36,369 bases of DNA, from contig CAIOSY010000127.1 in NCBI GenBank assembly GCA_903861075.1, positions 1 through 36,369 of the forward strand, written 5' to 3'. The notes beneath the pieces are model-generated. The model did not search any database and was not told where the DNA came from. It saw only the letters and a list, made by a program, of their open reading frames with translations. This stretch comes from an uncultured Nitrosomonadales bacterium. GTDB taxonomy: Bacteria > Pseudomonadota > Gammaproteobacteria > Burkholderiales > Gallionellaceae. Shown here piece after piece: positions 32,310 to 36,369 of the stretch; within the stretch, counting starts at the first letter, position 1; every line of letters begins with the position of its first letter. A program made the translations under genes and the position numbers.

Positions 32310-33053
32310 TTAGTGCGCGGAATCGATGCCTCTGTTTCTGACTTCGACGACGCCCCCTTTTCTGGCAAACCCTTGCACAATGCGACCATTTGAAACCTTG
32401 ACCTGAACCATTTGATTTTCAACGGCATCGCCTAGAGCAATACCTTCATAGCCAATTTCAAAATTTTTACCTATACTCAAAACATTCACGGATTGTCCTC
32501 GCTGAATGACGTTCGGTGCTTTGATCATTTCCTGTCTGAGTATGCTGCCGGCGGGGAGGGATAGTGCTACGGTGTGACCGAGCACATGAGTCAGACTGGT
32601 ATATATTCCGGGTGGTAGTGTGGTTAAGTCGCCCTTTTGAAACTGTACGTCATTTTCGGTGATTTCATGTCCTTGTGCCAGAGGCAAGGCGGCGACTAAG
32701 TAGGCGGCGGTGATGGAGACGCGGGCTTCGACAAAAATCCGCCAGATAGCGGGGCTGCTACAGCGCACTTCGACGGTTGTTTTCCCCCATGCTCGACTTC
32801 CCGGGGGAAAAGCGGCTTCCAGTGAGTTGCATGCAGGTAGATTGAGTCGCGGGTCGGGTGGCGATACGCTGATGCCGACAGTGCCGGGTGAACCTGTGCT
32901 TTCTATGCGTAAAAAATCTTTAATTTTTAGTTGTATTTGATTTAAGTCCTGACGGCTCTCGGTTTCAGCGCTGACAGAGTGACAGAAACAGGCAAGCGCC
33001 AGAATAAAAAGAACTGATTTTAGTTTGCGATTAAGAGAATTGGAGCAAGTCAC
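32310..33053 (-). CDS. flgA: Flagellar P-ring assembly chaperone FlgA
   Basis: FlgA is a periplasmic chaperone needed for P-ring assembly around the rod. The 247-residue form from the GTG at 33053 has a signal peptide (LKSVLFILALACFCHSVSA), a central domain with LNLPACNSLEAAFPPGSRAWGKTTVEVRC in parts and the C-terminal SAF domain (ALPLAQGHEITENDVQF, ILRQEMIKAPNVIQRGQSVNV, NGRIVQGFARKGGVVEV). The two cysteines near 80 and 105 are usual. The frame stays open up to an ATG at 33146, so the exact start is uncertain. It lies divergently from flgB and ahead of flgM, the normal flgA-flgM order. Confidence 0.92.
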   Translation of the reverse strand: MTCSNSLNRKLKSVLFILALACFCHSVSAETESRQDLNQIQLKIKDFLRIESTGSPGTVGISVSPPDPRLNLPACNSLEAAFPPGSRAWGKTTVEVRCSSPAIWRIFVEARVSITAAYLVAALPLAQGHEITENDVQFQKGDLTTLPPGIYTSLTHVLGHTVALSLPAGSILRQEMIKAPNVIQRGQSVNVLSIGKNFEIGYEGIALGDAVENQMVQVKVSNGRIVQGFARKGGVVEVRNRGIDSAH

Positions 33054-33178
33054 GCGTAAGCCTATTTGATCCTGGATGAGAGGGGGTTTAAGGGGGATGA
33101 TGATCAATTGATTAAATAGGCTATTTTTTAACCCTCTTATTTGCAATTCAAAACGCGCCTGCGTGCAATATATTGCGT

Positions 33179-33201
33179 GTGAGGGCGTGTAAGGATATAA
33201 A
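33179..33201 (+). promoter_or_regulatory. Candidate sigma-70 promoter of flgBCDE
   Basis: TTGCGT at 33173-33178 and TATAAA at 33196-33201 are separated by 17 bases, 60 bases before the flgB ATG. The -10 matches five of six positions, the -35 three. An activator such as FlhDC would then be expected to assist; I cannot recognise its boxes. Confidence 0.4.
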
Positions 33202-33212
33202 TATTACTGATA

Positions 33213-33239
33213 GTATCGGCAGATATTTTTTTTTCTTGA
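33213..33239 (-). promoter_or_regulatory. Sigma-28-like promoter upstream of flgA
   Basis: On the minus strand: TCAAGAAA, 11 bases, GCCGATAC. The -10 matches GCCGATAA at seven of eight positions; the -35 TCAAG form is seen in sigma-28 promoters of several proteobacteria. Spacing is exact. Transcription would start near 33206 and run into flgA and flgM. It lies in the flgA-flgB divergent region, overlapping the flgB leader. Confidence 0.7.
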
Positions 33240-33259
33240 GTGAAAGTGGAAAAATAATA

Positions 33260-33676
33260 ATGAATCGTTTGGATGCGGCATTTGCTTTTGAGGAATCAGC
33301 GTTGCGTCTTCGTGGGCAGCGGCAGGAGTTACTGGCGGCTAATATAGCCAACTCGGATACGCCGCACTATAAGGCGCGTGATTTTGATTTTGCAGCGACG
33401 CTTAAAAGTGCAGTATCCGGCGTTGCGTCTGATGGTACTCAGCTTGCCATGACGCCATCGTCGGCAGCTCCCCGGCAGGGCATGTTTGAATTAACATCGA
33501 ACAATATGACCACGGCTGCGAAATATCGTGCGTCAATACAGGGCAGTGTGGATGGCAATTCGGTCGATGTGGACGTGGAGCGTAATCAGTTTACCGATAA
33601 TGCGATCCGTTATGAAGCGAGTCTGACCCAGTTGCACGGGCAGATCAAGGATATGCAGGCCGTACTTGCACCTTAA
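33260..33676 (+). CDS. flgB: Flagellar basal body rod protein FlgB
   Basis: FlgB forms the proximal rod next to the MS ring. The 138-residue protein begins MNRLDAAFAFEESALRLRGQ, followed by the rod signature LLAANIANSDTPHYKARDFDF, and ends with VDVDVERNQFTDNAIRYEASL and a helical tail. No signal peptide, as expected for export by the flagellar type III system. The ATG at 33260 fits the family; a TTG/ATG further up adds a non-homologous stretch. flgC follows after 17 bases. Confidence 0.95.
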   Translation: MNRLDAAFAFEESALRLRGQRQELLAANIANSDTPHYKARDFDFAATLKSAVSGVASDGTQLAMTPSSAAPRQGMFELTSNNMTTAAKYRASIQGSVDGNSVDVDVERNQFTDNAIRYEASLTQLHGQIKDMQAVLAP

Positions 33677-33693
33677 TTTAAAGGATTTGTGTT

Positions 33694-34101
33694 ATGTCAT
33701 CGTTATTTAATGTTTTTAATATTTCCGGCTCCGCTATGAGTGCGCAATCGCAGCGGTTAAATGCAGTGGCGAGTAATTTGGCTAACGTGGATAGCACGAC
33801 GAGTGCGAACGGTCAGCCCTACAAATCCAAACAGGTTGTTTTTAGTACGGTACCCATGGGATCGATGGATGCGAGCGGCGTGAAGGTGGCGAAGGTTATT
33901 GAAGATAATTCACCCCCTAAAATGGTTTACGACCCGAAAAGTCCGATTGCCAATGCAGATGGATTTGTTGCGATGCCTAACGTAAACCTGACCGAAGAAA
34001 TGGTGAATATGATTTCGACATCACGTGCTTATCAAACGAATGTCGAAGTAATGAATACGGCGAAATCAATGTTGTTAAAAACCCTTACACTTGCACAATA
34101 A
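33694..34101 (+). CDS. flgC: Flagellar basal body rod protein FlgC
   Basis: FlgC is a proximal rod subunit. The 135-residue protein opens with MSSLFNVFNISGSAMSAQSQRLNAVASNLANVDST, the flg_bb_rod signature, and closes with PNVNLTEEMVNMISTSRAYQTNVEVMNTAKSML in parts, the C-terminal helix shared by rod, hook and filament-cap proteins. Length is typical. It sits 17 bases after flgB and 17 before flgD with AAAGGATT-type ribosome binding sites at both. Confidence 0.95.
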   Translation: MSSLFNVFNISGSAMSAQSQRLNAVASNLANVDSTTSANGQPYKSKQVVFSTVPMGSMDASGVKVAKVIEDNSPPKMVYDPKSPIANADGFVAMPNVNLTEEMVNMISTSRAYQTNVEVMNTAKSMLLKTLTLAQ

Positions 34102-34118
34102 TTTTTAAAGGATTCCCC

Positions 34119-34799
34119 ATGTCTACCTTACAATCTCTAGCGACTTCCTCCAATTTACCCGTCGCGGCGAGTACACCGACAACCATAGCGGGTGCAGCGG
34201 CAGCAGCCAATGCCAAAACAAAAAGCGATTTTATGACGATGTTGGTTGCGCAGATGAAGTATCAGGATCCGACCAAACCGGTTGATAGCGCTCAAATGAC
34301 ATCGCAGTTGGCGCAATTGTCTACGGTGGATGGAATCAATACCATGAACACAAACATGAACAGCCTGATTAGCAATTCTCAGTCTAGCATGGCATTTCAG
34401 GCTTCCGCGTTGATCGGTCATACCGTTGTGGTAGCAGGTAATAACGTTGCCCTCAATGGCGGGCAAGGCGCGATGAATATCCAGTTACCCGCCAGTGCGG
34501 ATGCGATGAGTGTGACGATTATGGATGCCAATAATCAACCGTTAAAAGTAATCAATTTGGGCCCGCAAGCTGCAGGTACAGTGCCGGTAAATTGGGATGG
34601 AACAAATTCGGCAGGAACCGCGGTGGCTGCAGGTAACTATACTTATATGGTGAATGCGACATCCAAGGGGCAGGCCGTTGCGGCTACCGGTACCAGTACC
34701 GCGCAAGTGAGTAGCGTTTCTCAGGCTGCGACGGGTCTTACTTTAAATTTGAGTAACAATAGCACTGCACCCGCATCCAGCGTACTGCAAATTCTTTAA
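34119..34799 (+). CDS. flgD: Flagellar hook-capping protein FlgD
   Basis: FlgD is the scaffold that caps the growing hook and lets FlgE subunits insert. The 226-residue protein has the N-terminal motif DFMTMLVAQMKYQDPTKPVD with LAQLSTVDGI, then a two-domain C-terminal part: a FlgD Tudor-like region (ALIGHTVVVAGNNVAL) and the FnIII/FlgD Ig domain (PVNWDGTNSAGTAVAAGNYTY). The Ala/Ser/Thr-rich N-terminus is normal. It directly precedes flgE. Confidence 0.94.
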   Translation: MSTLQSLATSSNLPVAASTPTTIAGAAAAANAKTKSDFMTMLVAQMKYQDPTKPVDSAQMTSQLAQLSTVDGINTMNTNMNSLISNSQSSMAFQASALIGHTVVVAGNNVALNGGQGAMNIQLPASADAMSVTIMDANNQPLKVINLGPQAAGTVPVNWDGTNSAGTAVAAGNYTYMVNATSKGQAVAATGTSTAQVSSVSQAATGLTLNLSNNSTAPASSVLQIL

Positions 34800-34830
34800 T
34801 TGACTATCTGATTGATAAAGGGAGATAAAC

Positions 34831-36369
34831 ATGTTTTTTGATGTAGCTTTGAGTGGTGTGAATGCCTCGTCAGCCCAGTTAGCCACAACGGGTACCAATA
34901 TTGCCAACTCGGGTACGGCGGGTTTTAAAACCTCGCAGTCGATATTTTCCAATGTGATGTCCGCGAACATGAATGCGGGTACTCAAATGTCGACAGTGAG
35001 TCAACTTTTTAGTCAGGGTACGATTACAACGAGTGCCAGTCCGACTGATATGGCCATCAATGGCGCCGGTTTCTTTGTCGTTAAGGATGCGTTGACAGGT
35101 CAGACTACCTATACTCGCGATGGTCAATTTACAGTCAATGCAGCGGGGAATCTTGTTAATACAAAAGGCGGGCAACTGGTGGGTTCGACAGGCGCACCTA
35201 TTGCGATCAGCAATGCACCCTTTCCATCTTTAACCAGTACGGCAATTACGACCTCTCAATATTTGGATCCGACCACAGCTGCGATTCCTTCGACAACAAC
35301 GTTTAATCCTGCGGTTCCTGCCAGTTATACCACGATGAGTTCGGTGCAGGCTTTCGATGCGCTGGGCAATGCGCAAACGGTCAATCTTTATTATGCCAAG
35401 GCGGTAGCAGGTAACTCTACGGCGGGGACGGGGGATGTTTTTAATGTCTTTAGTACCAGCGGTGCACCTTCTTCGATACAGACTTTAGGTAGTATTACCA
35501 TGAATCCGCTTACCGGCGGCGTTATGAGTTTTAGTCCTATAGTTGCGCCTATTACGGCAACTGCAGCTAATACTACGGCAGTGGCTGTGTTGAATGCATC
35601 AATTGCAACAGATACGACAGCGGCAGCAGGTATTACAACCGGTGCACCTTCTGCTGCAACATTGGCTGCATACAGGGCTGTATATGGTAGTGCTGCGGTA
35701 GCGCCAGCATCTATTGCGGCTGCGGCTACGCCACTCGCGCCGTTAGTAACAACAGGTACAGCTGCGCTTATGGGTACGGCAGGAACTGCGACTGTAGCAG
35801 GAAGTGTTGCGGCCTCCACAGCAGCAGCAACAGCTAATACGGCGGCACTAGCGTCTTTAACAACTGCTAATACAGCGGCATTTAACGCAGCTGCTGCAGT
35901 CACAGCAGCTGGTGCGGCAGTTACTGCAGCTCAAACTACTGCAGCTACTACTACTTTAGCTGCATTAAATACACAATATGCAGCCGTTTATGGTTCGGCG
36001 GTCGCACCAATTACAGTTCCAGTGGCTGCGATTGTTCCTCCTGCACTTGTCGTTACGGGTACTGCGGCGCAGATGGGTACGGCAGGTGCGGCAGCAGCTG
36101 CAGTGACATTAGCGGCAGCCGCAACACCTACTGCGGTGAGTGCGGCTACTCCGCTTTCTATCGGTGGGGTTTCTATTGCAGGTGGTGCTGTGGGCGCACC
36201 CACAGTGACGATCAATATGGCAGGGGTTTCAACGGCGTTACAGACCGTCAATAGCATGACACAAAACGGTTATGCGGCGGGTGCATTGAATGCCTATACG
36301 ATAGGTAACGACGGTAAGATCAATGCCACTTATTCTAATAATCAGACTGCAGTATTGGGTACGGTAGAA
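34831..36369 (+). CDS. flgE: Flagellar hook protein FlgE with large Ala/Thr-rich insertion, 3' end missing
   Basis: FlgE builds the hook, the universal joint between rod and filament. The ATG has GGGAG eight bases upstream; 513 codons are present and the frame runs off the window. The N-terminus (FDVALSGVNASSAQLATTGT, NIANSGTAGFKTS) and domain D1/D2 parts (FSQGTITTSASPTDMAINGAGFF, YTRDGQFTVNAAGNLVNTKG, SSVQAFDALGNAQTVNLYY) are standard, and after residue ~455 the family sequence resumes (VTINMAGVS, NGYAAGALNAYTIGNDGKIN, YSNNQTAVLG). Between about residues 236 and 455 lies an Ala/Thr/Val-rich segment with almost no charged residues and an internal repeat (YRAVYGSA at 281, YAAVYGSA at 383). A normal FlgE has a short linker here. 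Confidence 0.95.
   Translation, partial: MFFDVALSGVNASSAQLATTGTNIANSGTAGFKTSQSIFSNVMSANMNAGTQMSTVSQLFSQGTITTSASPTDMAINGAGFFVVKDALTGQTTYTRDGQFTVNAAGNLVNTKGGQLVGSTGAPIAISNAPFPSLTSTAITTSQYLDPTTAAIPSTTTFNPAVPASYTTMSSVQAFDALGNAQTVNLYYAKAVAGNSTAGTGDVFNVFSTSGAPSSIQTLGSITMNPLTGGVMSFSPIVAPITATAANTTAVAVLNASIATDTTAAAGITTGAPSAATLAAYRAVYGSAAVAPASIAAAATPLAPLVTTGTAALMGTAGTATVAGSVAASTAAATANTAALASLTTANTAAFNAAAAVTAAGAAVTAAQTTAATTTLAALNTQYAAVYGSAVAPITVPVAAIVPPALVVTGTAAQMGTAGAAAAAVTLAAAATPTAVSAATPLSIGGVSIAGGAVGAPTVTINMAGVSTALQTVNSMTQNGYAAGALNAYTIGNDGKINATYSNNQTAVLGTVE
35671..36105 (+). repeat. Imperfect 306-base (102-codon) duplication inside flgE
   Basis: Copy 1 starts at 35671 (YRAVYGSAAVAPAS, then VTTGTAALMGTAGTAT) and copy 2 at 35977 (YAAVYGSAVAPITV, then VVTGTAAQMGTAGAAA). 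The shared cores line up in order with the same reading frame and a spacing of 306 bases, an exact multiple of three. DNA identity is modest, so the duplication is old or under composition-driven drift. Between the copies lies an Ala-rich helical-looking stretch. Confidence 0.7.

Noticed and set aside
35391-35903. Long minus-strand frame of Ala/Val-rich protein opposite flgE
   Set aside because: It is the mirror of the GCN/ACN-rich flgE insert; no ribosome binding site or family features. The same holds for 35988-36257.
1-36369. Phage, insertion sequence or toxin-antitoxin module
   Set aside because: No transposase, integrase, phage structural or toxin-like protein is recognisable on either strand.

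Overview
The window reads as a chromosomal segment of a betaproteobacterium, most likely in or near the Nitrosomonadales/Gallionellaceae. This rests on the gene order glyA-nrdR-ribD-ribE-ribB(X)-ribH-nusB-thiL-pgpA, a Gram-negative envelope (LpxH, secretin, L,D-transpeptidase) and flagellar rod/hook genes split into flgBCDE and divergent flgA-flgM. I cannot fix the genus from the sequence alone. I see no phage, plasmid, insertion sequence or CRISPR array.

Layout. (1) 1-851: C-terminal part of a membrane diguanylate cyclase with GGEEF and an RxxD I-site. (2) 1238-9466, + strand: one-carbon, riboflavin and thiamine cofactor genes with nusB, pgpA and a DusC-type tRNA dihydrouridine synthase, mostly with start/stop overlaps. 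(3) 9496-13159, - strand: an envelope operon made of a TPR protein, an L,D-transpeptidase, an exported cyclophilin and lpxH. The first two carry related C-terminal NTF2-like domains. (4) 13346-16407, + strand: glnS and cysS. (5) 16540-17864: a J-domain-like orphan gene followed by about 790 bp of gene-free DNA holding a strong minus-strand terminator and a CAGATT inverted-repeat element. (6) 17865-29535, - strand: an approximately 11.7 kb MSHA-type pilus / type II-like locus with secretin, TPR protein, c-di-GMP-type MshE ATPase, GspF-type platform protein, MshI/J/K-like proteins, one GspK/PilX-like and three class III prepilins. (7) 29774-31426: a YqhA-family membrane protein, a TlpA-like thioredoxin and a truncated PAS-GAF protein. 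(8) 31600-31674: tRNA-Arg(CCU). (9) 31861-36369: flagellar genes, flgM and flgA on the minus strand, flgB, flgC, flgD and an incomplete flgE on the plus strand.

How the parts connect. Surface motility and attachment dominate: a flagellar rod/hook cluster, an MSHA-like pilus whose ATPase has the c-di-GMP-binding MshEN signature, and a probably active diguanylate cyclase at the left edge. flgM has a sigma-28 promoter matching 15 of 16 consensus positions, and a second sigma-28-like site lies upstream of flgA. This fits the standard FlgM/FliA checkpoint.

The most unusual object is flgE. Its hook protein carries about 215 nearly uncharged Ala/Thr-rich residues, including an internal duplication with an exact 102-codon period, where a usual FlgE has a short linker. 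Other points worth attention are the pair of envelope genes sharing a C-terminal domain, the two CAGATT inverted-repeat elements, and the truncated PAS-GAF gene facing tlpA.
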